Source: Poronia punctata
Taxonomy: Eukaryota > Ascomycota > Sordariomycetes > Xylariales > Xylariaceae
Direction of reading: 5' to 3'
DNA length: 38,796 nucleotides
NCBI GenBank assembly: GCA_022579005.1
Contig: MU401757.1
Span: 1 to 38,796 of the forward strand
Made by a program: the position numbers and the translations under genes. The notes beneath the pieces are model-generated. The model did not search any database. It had not been told where the DNA came from and saw only the letters and a program-made list of their open reading frames with translations. Each line of letters begins with the position of its first letter. Positions within the stretch are counted from its first letter, which is position 1. This document shows, one piece after another, positions 24,144-37,790 of the stretch.

Positions 24144-27100
24144 TTACCTTTTTTGCTAACGTAATTGTTTTTAATTACGCCTTTATACTTTTTGCTACTA
24201 TTATAAACCTTGCTGCTATTTTAACTATTTTAGTTAATCTTAGCTAGCGTTAATAGTTTTTTTTTATTTTGCTATAGCATTGTTTTGCTTATATACTATA
24301 AGCTTTTTATAAAGTAGCTATTTTTTAAGTATGCTAAAAATAAGTTAGTGCTATTATACTTATTTATTAACACTATGCTTTTTAAGCTTTAAAGTTAGTA
24401 TATATTGCTTAAATAGTAACTAATAATTGCTTAAAAGCTATTATAAAAAAGTTTGGCCTTATATGCTTATTGCTATACTTGCAGCACCTAATTTTTAGTG
24501 CTATAAATATAAATTAAACTTTTTTTTTTTTATAAGTAAGCTTAAATTTAGTTTTAAAATACTATTACGCTATTATACTGCTAGCGTGCTATTAGTACTT
24601 TATAATAAAGCGCTAGCCTTTTTTACGCTTTTTACTTTTTTTTTTTAGTTAGTTTATAAGTATATTTAGTATATTTTATAGCGTTTATACTTTAAAGCAG
24701 CTTAGTGCTAAATAAAAAAAAATAACTGCTATAGCTACTAAGCTTAAGTACTTAATTATACGTTTATACTATAAAAGCAAGTAAAGCAAGTAAGTTGTAA
24801 TACTAGTTTATTATAGCTTTATAAAATATAATTTTTTTAAAGTTTTTATTAACCTTTTTAACTTTATTGTTGCCTTATAAACGTAGTAGCGTTATAAGCT
24901 TAAAAATAAACTTATTAAATTTATATTATTTTACTAATTTTGTACTTATAAAGCTAGCGCTATTATTATAAATCTATTTTTTTAAAAATTTAAAAATATA
25001 GCTTATTTTTATTACTAAAAGCTTAGTATTAACAAATCCTATGCTTAGTATAATTTTTGCTTTTACTTATAATATAGCGTATTTAATATAAACAAGCATA
25101 TTTTAGTTGCTTATATGTATATAGTTTATTGCTTACTTTATAAGCAGCGCTAGTAAAATAATTAGCTATAAGTTAAGTAGTTAAGTTATTAGCAGCTTTA
25201 TAAGTTAGTATAAAGCATATTTTATTATAACCTGCTATATAATAAAAATTATTTTAAAATACTAAAAAGCCTTGCTTATTTTGTAAGTTAAAACGCTAAC
25301 ATTTAAGTAGCTAAAATACTTATATAATTTGCAACTTTTTTATATTAAATCTTTAAATTTAAGTACTTTAAATAATAATACTGCTTAGCTTATAGTGCTT
25401 ATAGCATGCAAAAGCTTGCTAAAAATGCGTTAAAAGTGCTATACTTTATAAAAGCATCTTTTATATACTATAAAGTACTTATAGCTTTATTTAAAGTTAA
25501 TGTTTTTAAATAAATCTAAGCTATACTAAATATACTTAAAAATAGCTTATAAATTAAGTTTATTAAGTTATTATAGTAACGTTATTTTTAGTGCTACTTT
25601 ATTATTAGCTATAGCTTTTTTAAGCTTTAATAGCTAGTTAGCTAATATGTTTGCTTTATTTAGCTTATATACTATTTAAACTTTATAGTATTTTATAGTA
25701 TTAAAAAATTAAACTATTTATATAAGTTGCTTTATTTTTGTTTAAATAAGCGTTAGCAACTAGTAGTTTATTTAAACTGTTATATTGCTGCTTTTAACTT
25801 AGTAATGCTAATATTATAAGCTAAGCATAATAGTAAAAAGTTTATGTTTTTATATAAAATATTAAAACTGCATTTTTATAAGCTTTTTAAAGTAGTAAGC
25901 TATAAAGTATAGTAACAATTTTGTGCTATATAAATAAAGCTATATTAAGCAAGCTTTAATATATAAGCTACTTAAATTAAAGTTAATAATAAATAAAAGT
26001 TATTAGTTAAAACTTTAAACTATAAGCATTATAATAATAGCTATATAAATCTTGTGCTATGCCTTTTATACTTTTAGTAATAGTATTACTAGCGTATTTT
26101 TTAAGCTGCTTAAAAAAGCAGTTAAAAGTGCTAAATAATACATAAAGCAATATACAAAGTGCTTAAAATATCTTATAACGTTTATAAACATGCAAATCTT
26201 AATTATAGTTTATAGCATTAAATATTTAAGCACTATAAATATTTTAGCTAAATTAGCTTTAATTTTGTTAGCAAATATATAAAAGCTTAAAAAAACGCTT
26301 TTATAAACAAATATAAGGCACTTTTATATGTTAATTATTATTTTATATTTTATAAAGTAAGCAAATACTTTATAGTAGTGTTTATAAAGTTATTTAATTA
26401 AATCCCTTTAAATATAAATATTATTTAAAAGGCTAGCAAACTACTTATAATACTTTTTAAGTATTTTTTAAATTAGCGCTTAAAACGTTATAAGTGCGTT
26501 ATATAGCCTAAACAGCATAATAAGCTACTTATAAATATTAAAAAGTGTTATAAATGCAGTTTTTTTATAATTTTTTTTATAAACCCTAATATGCTAAAAG
26601 CTATTTTTTAAGTTAATAAAAATATATTATTAATAGCTAGCAGCACGCTAAACCTTATTTTGCGCGTTTAAAAGCAAGTATATATGCTTTTTAGTTTATT
26701 TATTAACTTTTTAAAAATTACAGCATATGTGCTATATAACTTTTTTATTGTATTTAAAAAAGTTTTTATTTAGTATAGTAGCTTTTAAAGCTTTTTTTAA
26801 AGTTAAAAGCGCTAATAATCCTTATAAACTTTTACTTTTTTAAATATAAATGCTAAAGTAAGCTTTAACAAAGTTATAAAGCGTACGTTTTTATAAAAAG
26901 CTATACTTTTATAGCAATAGCTTAATAAGTACGTTATTACTAGTATTAATATAGTATTTAGTTTTAGCTATAACGTTTATATATTGTTTTTTAAAATTAA
27001 ACAAGCTTAAAAATTCTTTTACGTACTAGTTTAATAATGCTTAAATTTTAAGGTTTTAAGGCGTTACTTTATACTACTTAACTTTTATTATTAGCTTTAT

Positions 27101-27879
27101 AACGCTTAGCATATAAGTTATACTTGTTTAAATTAGCTTTAAAATGTTTAAATAAGCTAATTTTAAGCTTATAGCTACAATGTTATATATTAGTATTATT
27201 ATAAGCTTGCTTTTAAAGTTTATAAACATAACAACTTTAAGTTAGCTATATATTATAAATACGCTACCTTACTTATAAAACTTTTGCTTACTAATAGTTA
27301 ATTTACTAAAAAACGTGCTATTTAATACTACACTGCTAGTTACTAACTATTTGCTTAATTTATAGTTGTTTATATTAATTTATTTTGCTTTAACTTTTTA
27401 GTTTTTTACTACTTGCAAGCTTTAACCTTTTACTTTATATATTTAGTTTTTACGCTAGGAGTTATAAGGCTTTAGCTATGCTACAAAGCTTTTAAAAACA
27501 TAATAATAAGTGTATTTATAATTAAAAAACACTATAAAAGCGCTTTTATTACTAAGCATAGCTTTAAAAATATTATAATAGTTAAAGTAACTATTATGTA
27601 ACTTTTTTTGTTTTAGTTGCAGTTTATTTACGCCCTTATCCTATTAAACTAATAAAATAAGGCTATTTTATTAATTATTTATTGCTATAATAGCTTATTT
27701 AAAAATATTATGCTTTTTGTTGCTATTAAGCTATTATTTTAGCGCAATACTACTTTTACTTTTTTTATTATTTAGCTTATTAGCTTAATAGCTATTAAAA
27801 CAAGTTTTTTTATATAGTTTTTAGCTACTTATAAGCTTGCAAGCTTGCTTATATATCGTACTTTTAATAGTTACTGCTT

Positions 27880-28020
27880 AGCCCTTTTTTATAGGCTTAG
27901 TATCCTGGCAGCCTTGCATAAGCATTTTGTTGCGTTTTTTTTTAAACTTGTAGTTAGCTATTATATAGCTTTCTTTACTATAACTATAACATGTTAGTTA
28001 TTTACCTTTAGCTATAAAAC
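27880..28020 (-). pseudogene. gag zinc-knuckle relic
   Basis: On the - strand, 27991-27950 reads C-Y-S-Y-S-K-E-S-Y-I-I-A-N-Y. The spacing matches a retroviral-type CCHC knuckle (C-x2-C-x4-H-x4-C). The 2nd Cys, the His and the 3rd Cys are all now Tyr codons, and the two Gly are Ser codons. Each change is a single G-to-A, or C-to-T within a CAC to TAT step, as RIP would give. Basic residues flank it (AKGK before, KFKKKRNK after), as in Gag nucleocapsid regions. A TAA follows 24 codons later. Confidence 0.7.
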
Positions 28021-29942
28021 TTTCTTTTACATTGTTAGTTTTTTTATAAATATAACTTATATTATAGTTATTATATTAAAAGTTAAAAATAGTTAATTAA
28101 AGTTTTTTTATTAAGTTATTATTATTATTAGTGCAGCCTAAATAAGTATTTATTATATTTATTACGTTTAGCATAAATAAAAGTCTTTTAGTTATATTAA
28201 GCTTATATATAGTTAATTTAGCGTTTATATAAGCTATAAGCTTTGCTTAACGCACTATTTTCTTAACTATTTAGCTATTATTAAGTATGCTTATTATTAG
28301 GCAAAAGTATACCTAGATAAAAAGTAACTTGTTATAAATTTTATTATAAATAACCTTTTAAGTTTATAACGTATATACTATATTTAATAATAAGCTAGAA
28401 AATGCCTTTTTTATACGCTATATAAAAGTAACTATAGTCTTATTAAACTTGTATATAAAGTTTATAAACAAAATAAATAGCTTATATAATATATTATTAT
28501 TACTTATAATCTATATTATGCCTTTAAGTAAATTAATTTACTTAAAAACGTTTTAGTAGCATAAAAAATTTATTAACACTTTAAAGTTATTGTTTATTTT
28601 TATTATAATATAAGTTGCTTATAGCTAGTATAGTACTAACGCTTATTATAGCTAGTATTAAATCTTTTAAAGCTTTAAAAAAACTATTTAATTAGCATAA
28701 ATTAAGCATAACTATAATAAAATAGTAACTTTATTTTTTGCTTTATATAATTTAAAATATAATAAGTTAGCTTAAAAAAAAGCGTTTAAAAATATTGCTT
28801 TAATAGCTGCCTTTTATAGTATTGCTGCATAACTAGTACTTTAATTTTTATAAAAGTTTAAAATACTATTTAGCAGCTATATTTTAGTTAACGTACTAGC
28901 AAGCTTTTAAAAGTACTAAAGCATTATAAATTTAACGCTAGTGCTATTTTTAAAGCTAATATTTAACGCTAAAGTGCTTTTAGCTAAAAACAAATAATAA
29001 GCATTTTATATACTTTTTTTACCTTTTAAATAAAATCTTAAAGCTAGTTTAGTTTAAGTTTAAGTTTAGTATAGCAGTGCTATAGCAGTTATTATATTAA
29101 CTACACGTTAACTTTAGCTTTAAGCTATATTATTACTTATAGTATTTTAGCTTTAAACAAGCAATAAAGCTTTTATAGCATACTTTTAGCTATAAAAGTT
29201 AAAGTTAGTAAGTATAGTTTAGTTAAGTATAGCTCCTTTAACCTATTAAGCTTAATTATATACTTAAGCAGTTTTTTTAGCTACTTTTTTAAAGCTATAT
29301 TTAAAGTTATTTACTTTATATATAGTAGCCTTTTTATAATAAACAAGTTTGTTAACATGTAAATTAAAGCTATTTACTACCTTGCTAAAACGCTTAACGT
29401 TTATTATAATATTACTTACTATGCTTTAAAGCTTTTTATATTTTTTATTAATAAAGTTTTTACAAACATATTATTTTTTTTAAGCAAAGTTAAAAATATA
29501 AATTAAAATATTTAATAAATATTTAATATTATTTTAAATTATAATTATATTTATATGCTGTTTTTATAACTTTACTTGCTTTTTTATAATAAGTTTTTAT
29601 TACTTCTTTACTACTTTATAAATAAAATTAAAATATTAATTAAGCTTTGCTTTTGTTTTTTTAAAATTAAAAACAATTTAAATATTTTTTGCATATTTCT
29701 TTAATAGTAAAATGTTAAGCTAGCAGCTAAAAGTTATGTTAATACTATTAACTTTAAAAGCAACCTTATTATTGTTAGCATTGTTAGTGCCTTTACTACT
29801 GCTGTTACCTATATAGTTTATATTAGCTATATTATAAACATAATTAGTACTGTTAAATTAATAAAAAATAAAAGATTTTTAATAATTTTAAAAATTTTAA
29901 AAATAACTATTTGCTTGCTATAAGGCTGCGTAAATATATATT

Positions 29943-30200
29943 TATACTTTTAGTTCTACAGTGTTAACGTGGTTTAACATACTAATTAAAATACGTAAAC
30001 TTATATTAACTAGTATAGAAAACCTATTAATATATTATCTACAAAGTAAAACAAAAAAAAAATATTTAAAAGTTTAAAATATATAAAATATAAGTAAATA
30101 CTATACCTAGTACCTACTTTTAATTATTTTACATTGTCCTTTATATATTAGTACCTTTATTTTATATAGTCTACTTATTTTTACAACCAGCAGATCTACA
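29943..30200 (-). repeat. Right LTR (5' LTR of the - strand element)
   Basis: Partner of 23886-24143. This copy mostly keeps C and has lost G, the opposite of the left copy. It ends ...gatctaca and is followed by the ACTA duplication. Confidence 0.88.
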
Positions 30201-30879
30201 ACTATACTAGTGTTTAGTATTATTATATATTATGTTATATTATACTTATTATTAAACTATAACTTAAAAAACCTTTATCTATAAAAAGCTATTATTAAAA
30301 AACATTATTTTAGCTTTAACTATAAAACTATAATATAACTATAAAACTATAATATATATTAATAATATAAAGCTAAAAAAAAGAAAAAGAAAATAGCAAT
30401 TTAGTGTACTAAAAGGAAAGTACTAATATTGTTAGTTATAGTTATATATTTAAAAGCAAAGTAGTTAGTAGTTTTTTTTAAAAAAATATTAATAGTTGCT
30501 AGTTACTAGTAAGTAACTATATTTATATGTTCGTTTTAAGTATAAACTATATTAGCTTTTATTTATTTAATTATATATATAGTAGTAGTTTAAATATATT
30601 TTCTAATACTTTATTTATTACCTTGCCTTTTAGTTTGTTAAGTAATAATAAATAAGTTATATTGTATTAGTAAACTAGTTTTAAAGCGCTTTATATAAGG
30701 ATTTTTTTTAAATACTATATATTATATATAAGTAAATATTCTTTTTATTTAACTAAGTATTCTAGTGGTATCTTTTAGCTAGCTTTTAATATTTTTTATT
30801 AAAGTAGTTAAGCTATTTTAAATAACTTTTATTATTTATTATTTTTGTTAGCATATACCTGCCTTAGTTTTAGTTTACG

Positions 30880-32340
30880 TTAAAAGTATAAGTTAGTTTT
30901 TTAAGCGCTAAATATAAGTGTATAACTAATATTACTTAATAAATTCTCTAATATTTTAAAAAATTTAGTTTATACGCTAAATTACTAACTTTTTTAAGTA
31001 TTATAAAAGGTTTAATTTTTTATTATAACTATTTTTAGTGCAGGTTACTAAGTAAATTATATTTTTTATATAGGTTTAAATAAACTTTATCCTAGCTTAG
31101 TATTTAAACTAATACCTTATAATATTTTAGCAGTTTGTTTATTTTTTAATATACGTTAATAAGTTTTATTTAAAAGAAATCTGCAAGTTAAATATTATAT
31201 ATTAAGTATAGATATTTAAACATAATATTATTTAGTATATTAGTATTTTTATTTACTTTTTTATTATTGTTTTTATTTAATATTGTAAGTAAACATAATA
31301 ATATATTAAGTACTAAATTTACTTTTTTTAATATATAATAAACATCTAGTTTATATTGCTTTATATAAATTAAAGCTTATACTAAATAAAGGTTTATTTT
31401 AACTATATTTATTATTATAAGGCTTTTTTAGTTAATAATTTCTTTTATAGCCCTATAATCTATTAAAATAATAATTAAATATTTACAAAACTATAACTAA
31501 GATTTAAGCTATTTATAAAGCTAAATAAAGCATAAAACTTCTAGCTTTATAGCATAGTATTATCTTTTTACTTTTATAAGCACTTTACTAAAATAAGTAA
31601 TAGGTTATATATTATTTATTAATATAAGACCTCTTTTTTATAGTTTTCTTAAGTAAAAAACTATAACTTTATAGCCTTTTTTAGCTAAAGCATTAATCTT
31701 TAAAAAAACCTGCTTATTATAATGTTAATAAATTAAATAGTCTAATTTATATAAGTTGTTTTATATAATTTAAAGACTTTATACTTTTTTAGTTATTAGT
31801 TTAAAAGATTGTTTAAAAGTTTATTTTTTTTATTTATAACATTCTTTTATAACATTTCCTTTTTTACGCATTTTTTTGCTATTATTTTTATTTTCTGTTT
31901 TTATAAAAGTTTAATTTTTTATTAAAACTACAAAATATTTTTTTTTTGCTATATTATTATCTTAATATAGGTTTTTAAGTTTTTTAAAGTTTATAATATT
32001 TTAATTTTATATACAGCTTTTATATAGTACTTAGTTATAGCTATCTTTAAACAATTAACTTATAGTCCTAATAATTTAATTATTAAATAACTACAAAATA
32101 ATTTAGTTAGTAATAATATAAGTTTAATATTTTAAAATAATTAAAGTATAGCTTTAAAGTATTTATAGTATTTCTTTACTATATTGCTAAAAATAACAAT
32201 ATTGTTTATATAAGCGCAACAATATTTATAATAGTCTTTTAATTATCAGTTTATAAATCTTTATTTATATACTAAACTATTTTTAAATTCTATAAAAGCA
32301 ACTCTAAAAACCTTTAGTTCTTTTAGCAATATAACTACTA
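30880..32340 (-). pseudogene. Ty3/Gypsy pol relic: RT, RNase H, integrase C-terminus
   Basis: Reading the - strand from 32340 downward, the order is as follows. EFKNSLVYK*RFIN matches the FKNSPAY.QR..I block of fungal Gypsy RT. CCAYINNIVIFSN is the catalytic block (YINN at 32212-32201, where the family has YIDD). INALAKKGYKVIVFYLRK (first N codon 31694-31692) is the RNase H DAS..G start with D now N. ITYFSKVL and YYAIKLEVLCFI are the RNase H FLS..L and YW.TELEV blocks. IYIKQYKLDVYYI..VNLVLNILLCL, ending at 31290, is the tether region before integrase. KPFIILKKVSNLAYKLNF (31013-30960) and VILVIHLYLA are the integrase GPY/F module. Many stops are C-to-T products of Gln or Arg codons. Only about 290 bases separate the last two parts, so the integrase zinc finger and catalytic core are deleted. 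It is not functional. Confidence 0.85.
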
Positions 32341-35300
32341 TTTTATTTTTATAACAAAAATAAATTAGTAGCTATTAAAAAAATAATATAGCATTTAGTA
32401 CTATTATAAATCTTTTACTTTTAAAATCTAATATAATATCTTTTTAAGCTAGCATTAAGTAAATATTTAATATTATAATATTGTTTAAAAAGCAAAAGTT
32501 TATAACTACTTATGTTTTACGCTTGCCCTTAACAATTTTCTATATAATAAACACTAAATATTTAAACAAACTTAGCTTTTATATTTAATAAAGCTTTTTT
32601 TGTTTATAAAAATTATTAAACGTATTATATAAGATTTTTTAGTTTTTAGTTTTAAGTTTATATAGTCTTATTTATTTTTGCTAGAATTGCTATTTTTAAA
32701 CAAAGTTAACATATAACTTTTTATTTTTTAGCATGAAAAAATGCCTTTATTATACTATATATTATAGCTTTTAAGTATTTTCTTTTAATTTTATAACAAC
32801 TTTTAAGTTTTTTTTAAAATATATAAACTTTATTTTTTAAGGAAATAAAAAAATATATTTTACTTTTATTAAACTTATTTTTATATTTTGTTTTTTTAAA
32901 AGTTGTAAAAGTATTTTATAATTGTTAGCTAAAAAAATAGCCTATACTTATTTAATATATTTTATATTTATTTAAAAAAAGCTAAAACGTTATCTTTTAA
33001 ATTAAACTTCCTTTTGTTTATTTTATATTCAATAGTAGCTAGGAATGCCTAAAAACTTATTTAATAAACTATCTTTATTTTATTAACGTTAAGGTTTTTA
33101 ATAAATTTAACCTATAAATTTTTTTAAAAGTAAATAAATTTATTTATACTATTTATATATATAATATATTATAGTAACTTATAGTCTAGTATAGCATTTA
33201 TAAGTCCTTATATTATTGCTATAAAAGTATATTATTTATTTTATTTTAAATAGTAATTAAAAAAAGGTTTAGTATATAATACTGAAATTAATAGTATAAT
33301 ATACGCTAGCACTATTATATTTATTTAAATAATAACGTTTTGTTTAATAAAAATATACTTATAATAAATATTAATAAATATTGCTATATTAGCTATAAAA
33401 CTAATATATAGTCCACGTTATAGTATACTTAATATAATTATATATTTGTTAAACTATAATATATTAAGTAATAATTATAGTTTAAGGTTTTAGTAGAGCT
33501 ATGCTATAATTATTATATATACTTTTATATTAGCTTTTGTTTATAATAAAATAAAAAACGTAGCTTTTTATTTAAGTTAAATAAATCTTTTTATTCTTTT
33601 ATAATAAAAAAGTATAAAAACTTTTTAAACTTTATAGCATACTTTTATCATGTTTAAAAAACGCTAATTAACTATAGTATTAAATGCTTTTAAGTTAGCA
33701 TATATAATAAACATGTTTTTTAGTTAAAAAATCTTACTATAACCTTTATATATATATACTTTAAAAGTGCTTCTTGTTTATAAACCTATATTAGTTTTGC
33801 GTTTATATATATTATATTTTTAAGCTATATCTTAATATTTATTATATAAAAAGTTTTACTATTTTTTAACTATTTTTAAAAAATGTTTATATTTAGCACG
33901 TTTTATACTATTAGTTATTAATAGTTAAATACTAAAAAAATATTGTTTAGCAAATGTTTTTTATAACGTGTTTTATATATTAATTATAAAATAAGAATAA
34001 TTTATAATGTTTTTAGCATGTTTTTTTAAACATAAAAGCAAAAAATAATAATTTAATAGTTATTAAAACAAACAAGTAAGCAATATTGTTTTAATTATTA
34101 TTTACCTTTATAGCATTATAAGTACTTTTATCTTTATTATTTAATACTTTTTTTTTTTTAAATAGCCTTTTTATATAAGTTTTATTTTTTATAATTTTTT
34201 ATTATTATAATTTTATATAATACATGCTTTATTAATTCTACTATTAAAATAACTACGCTTGTTTATAAGTTATTTAACCTATTTATTTTAGCAACAGCGC
34301 TAATACTTGCAAGCATTGTAAAGATTGCCGCAACTATAACTATAAAAGCGTTAAACTTAGTAGTTGTTGTTCTATTCTTGTTAGTATTTGTTATTTTATT
34401 TAGCAAGTTTAAAGCGTTTTCCTTTGTTTATTTTGCTAGTTATTTAATTATTGCTATAATATATCCCTTATTTCCTATTATAACCTTAATTATAACCTCC
34501 TATTTAGTAATTGTTATTATATTAATTTTTAATATTATAAGTATAAGTAAAAATAAGTATATATATAGTACTTAAAAGTCTTTAGTTAATAAACATTTTA
34601 AATTAAATAGTTATACGTTTATATATTGTTACCTTTTCCTTTAAATAAATAAAATAAGGATTAAATATAGTATTTATATTTAGTTTAATAATTAATTATT
34701 AAAATAATAAATATGCTATATTATAAACTTATATTAACTATTAAATAAAAGTAGTTAGCCTAGCTACTTTAGTATATTATACTATTTTAGTAGCTTATAA
34801 ACAAGTTAATTTATTATTTTTAAGCTTTTTAGCATTATAATAATTTTTTAACTTTAAAAGGCTATTAAAGCATTTGCTATAAGTATTTAAAATTATTAAC
34901 GTAGTATTATTAGCGCTAGGTTATTATTTGCTAATATTAAAGTATATAGTTTAAAAAAACATTCTTTAACTACTAAGCTTATATGTTGCTATAAAGCTAT
35001 TGTAAAAGATTTTATTAAATTACTCTAGCTTTTGCTAGGTTTTAAAAATGTTTTTTAACGCTATTTTTAAATAATAAAATGTTTTTTTAGTATATATTTA
35101 TTTTAATAGTAATATAGCTACCTTATTTAAAAAAGGTTTTTATATTTAAATAAAAGTAGCTTATTTAATAAATCTTTTAACTATAAAAAACTTTATTATA
35201 TCTTCTTTTTAATTAAATTAGTTTTATTAATTAGCTTAATTTCATTAACGTAAACATAATATTTAAGCTATTATTTTTATTATCTTAGTAATATTATTAG

Positions 35301-37150
35301 TTTTTTTTAATATCGCTATTTTATTTTTATTTAGTACTTTTAGTACTACATCTTATATTTTAAGTAGTTTAATAAGTAATGCTTTTAATAGTTTAATAAG
35401 TAATAAGCATAGTTTAGCTAACCTTTTTACTAATAAAAACGTTGCTATTATATTTATTAAATAATAAGCTAACGTTTATTAAGCTAAGTTTAGTACTAAT
35501 AATATAAACAAACTACTATTTAAAAAGGTTTAGTTAAAGTTAAATATAAAAAGTCCTTATCTTTTAAAAGTATATTATTTATTTAATAATTATTGTTTAT
35601 TTATTAAAGTTTTTTAGTATATAACTATACTACCTTATTATATAGTTTATTAACTTTTAAGTTAAAAGTTTATTTATTTATTTACTAGCTTATAAGGTAT
35701 AGTAAAAAAGCTAGTGTCTAGCTAGTTTATTATATAAATAAAGTAAATTGTTATTATTAAAAGTTAAAATATTTGTTTATAATACTTTTAAAGTGTTTTA
35801 TTTTTAAATTAGTTTTAGCTTAGTTAAGATTTTAATTATTTTTATCCTTTAAAAATTTAACTACTATAACACATTATTATATTGTTTAAATTATTTATAT
35901 ATTATTTATAAAAAGATATAAAAAGTATAGGATAAAATACCTTTTAACAAATTAATTTTAAAAGTATTTTTTTAATAATACTAAATACTTTCTTAATTTA
36001 AAAGCACTACTTCTTTTAAGTTATTTTTTTTGCTTATTAGTATAACATATAATTTACATTATAAACAATAAAGTAAAAATAAAAATAAAAAAAGAAGCAA
36101 AATATAAAGTAAGGCTTTAAAGTATAGCTTTTTTGTTATTATAGTCTTTAGTTAAAGGGTTTAAAGCTTTTTTAAACAATTTTTATTATATTGTATAAGT
36201 TAGCTTAATTTTAAGTCTTATAAGTTATAAAAATCTGATCTCTTATTTAATAGTATATAGTTATAGTGCAGCTAATTAAACAGTGTTGCTAGCTACTAAA
36301 GTAATAGCATTAAGTTAGTAATATATATTTTTTTTTTAGTATTTTAAAGCTTTAAGCTATATAACTTGTTTAATAATAAAATAAAAATTAAAACCTATAT
36401 GGTTTTATAACCAGAATTTAATGCTTTTTTTAATGAGTATTAAAAATCTTCTTTACTTTAACTGCTTTGCTAGTTTATTAACTAGCAACGTTTAAAATAA
36501 TTATATTAATATTATAAGTACTATATAAGCTTATTAATAGTTAACTAGAAAATATAAAAATAATTTAAAGATTTAATAATATGTTATAACTTTAAACCTA
36601 CTTTTATTTTATGTTTTAAATTAGTATTTTTATTTTTTATACCTTTTAAACAACCTTTATATTACATATAATACTTTTAGTATAAAGCTATATAACTAAA
36701 TAAATAATCCCTTAAAAATAGAAATTTTAAGTGCTAAACATTTTCCAGCTTTTAAATTATATAAATTAATTTTCTTTATTTTTTATTTTTTTATATTTTT
36801 ATACTTAGTATAGTTTAAGGTTATATTAAAAAGCAAGTTATTAAAATAAAACTAGTTATTACTTTTTAAGACCTACTATATACCTCTATACTAGCCTTTA
36901 ATTAAAAAAATTGAACTTTAAATTAATAGTTTAACTATAGTTAATAAGCTATACACGTTTATAAGCTAGTAAACTAATAAGCATTTATTTATAAGTTTAA
37001 ATGTTTATACTTATTTTTAAGCCTTTATTAAACATTTAAATGTTTATTAAGCTTTTATATTACTTTAACCTATAAACTTTATAAACCTTATAAACTTACT
37101 TGGTTTTTTATAATATAAGTAAATATTTCTTTAATTACTTAATATATTTA
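32341..37150. repeat. AT-rich degraded repeat DNA
   Basis: Mostly T-rich on the given strand. It probably contains the upstream gag/protease part of the Gypsy relic on the - strand, but I could not read a motif there. An open stretch at about 34291-34575 on the + strand is Ile/Leu/Val/Phe-rich. I take it as a by-product of T-rich sequence, in which stop codons are rare. No gene is supported. Confidence 0.6.
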
Positions 37151-37159
37151 TAAAATATA

Positions 37160-37790
37160 AACTTATTATAATAAATTATAAAGTAAACTATTTTATTTAA
37201 ATTATTAAATAAGTTTAATTAAATAAAATAATAACTTATTATAATAAATGTTAAAAAATAACACTATTAATTTTATTTAAAGTTAATAGTATATATGCTA
37301 TTTATAATACACCTTTAATTATAGTATAAAGTTAATTATATAGCACAATCTCTTTATATAAAATCTTTAGCAAAGTATTAGCTTTACTATTTTAGTTACG
37401 CTTTTTATCTAGGTGCTTTAAGTCTTTTTTGCGCTACTATATATATATACTTATTATATATAGGTATAGTTTAGTTTAAAATTAAACCCTTTATATAGTA
37501 GCATTTTGCGCACCTTTTAAGTCTAGCAAAGTTTTATATTTATAGTATAAACTATTATACTAACTAGCTAAAAGAAATAAAAGCTTATAACTATTAAAGA
37601 AAAACAATGCTATTAATTCTATTTAAAATTAATAGTATATATGCTATTTATAATAATAGATTATATAGTAAACTATTTTATTTTAAATTATAAAATAACT
37701 TTAATAAAATAAAATATAAGTTATTTATAAGCTTAAAATTTAAAAATAAGTTTAATAAAATAAAATAGTTTATTATATAATTTATTATAG
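37160..37790. repeat. Imperfect inverted-repeat pair with internal direct repeats
   Basis: The stretch at about 37160-37195 (ttataataaattataaagtaa.. ctattttattt) recurs in inverted form at about 37755-37790. Between them, a stretch of about 50 bp containing ttaatagtatatatgctatttataata occurs at about 37260-37312 and again at about 37607-37660. It may be a decayed MITE-like element. Low complexity makes the ends uncertain. Confidence 0.4.

Larger units (their letters stand above)
23886..30200 (-). mobile_element. Decayed full-length LTR retrotransposon, 6315 bp
   Basis: It is bounded by two 258-bp direct repeats (23886-24143 and 29943-30200) with no indel between them, and flanked by ACTA at 23882-23885 and 30201-30204. 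The element reads on the - strand, for two reasons. A gag zinc knuckle lies nearer the right end. A purine run, aaaaaagg on the - strand (24147-24154), lies next to the left LTR, where a polypurine tract belongs. In - orientation the undamaged LTR ends read TG...CA. The interior is AT-rich with stops in all frames and is not functional. The superfamily is not settled, since I could not identify its reverse transcriptase. Confidence 0.85.

Noticed and set aside
25300..25560. - strand stretch with few stops, resembling a Gag-like helical segment
   Set aside because: Only a composition-level impression. It lies downstream of the zinc knuckle on the same strand, which is the wrong order for Gag of the same element.
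34291..34575. Open + strand frame of about 95 codons, hydrophobic
   Set aside because: T-rich sequence gives few stop codons and many Phe, Leu, Ile and Val codons. There is no family resemblance. The opposite strand of a retroelement is the likelier origin.
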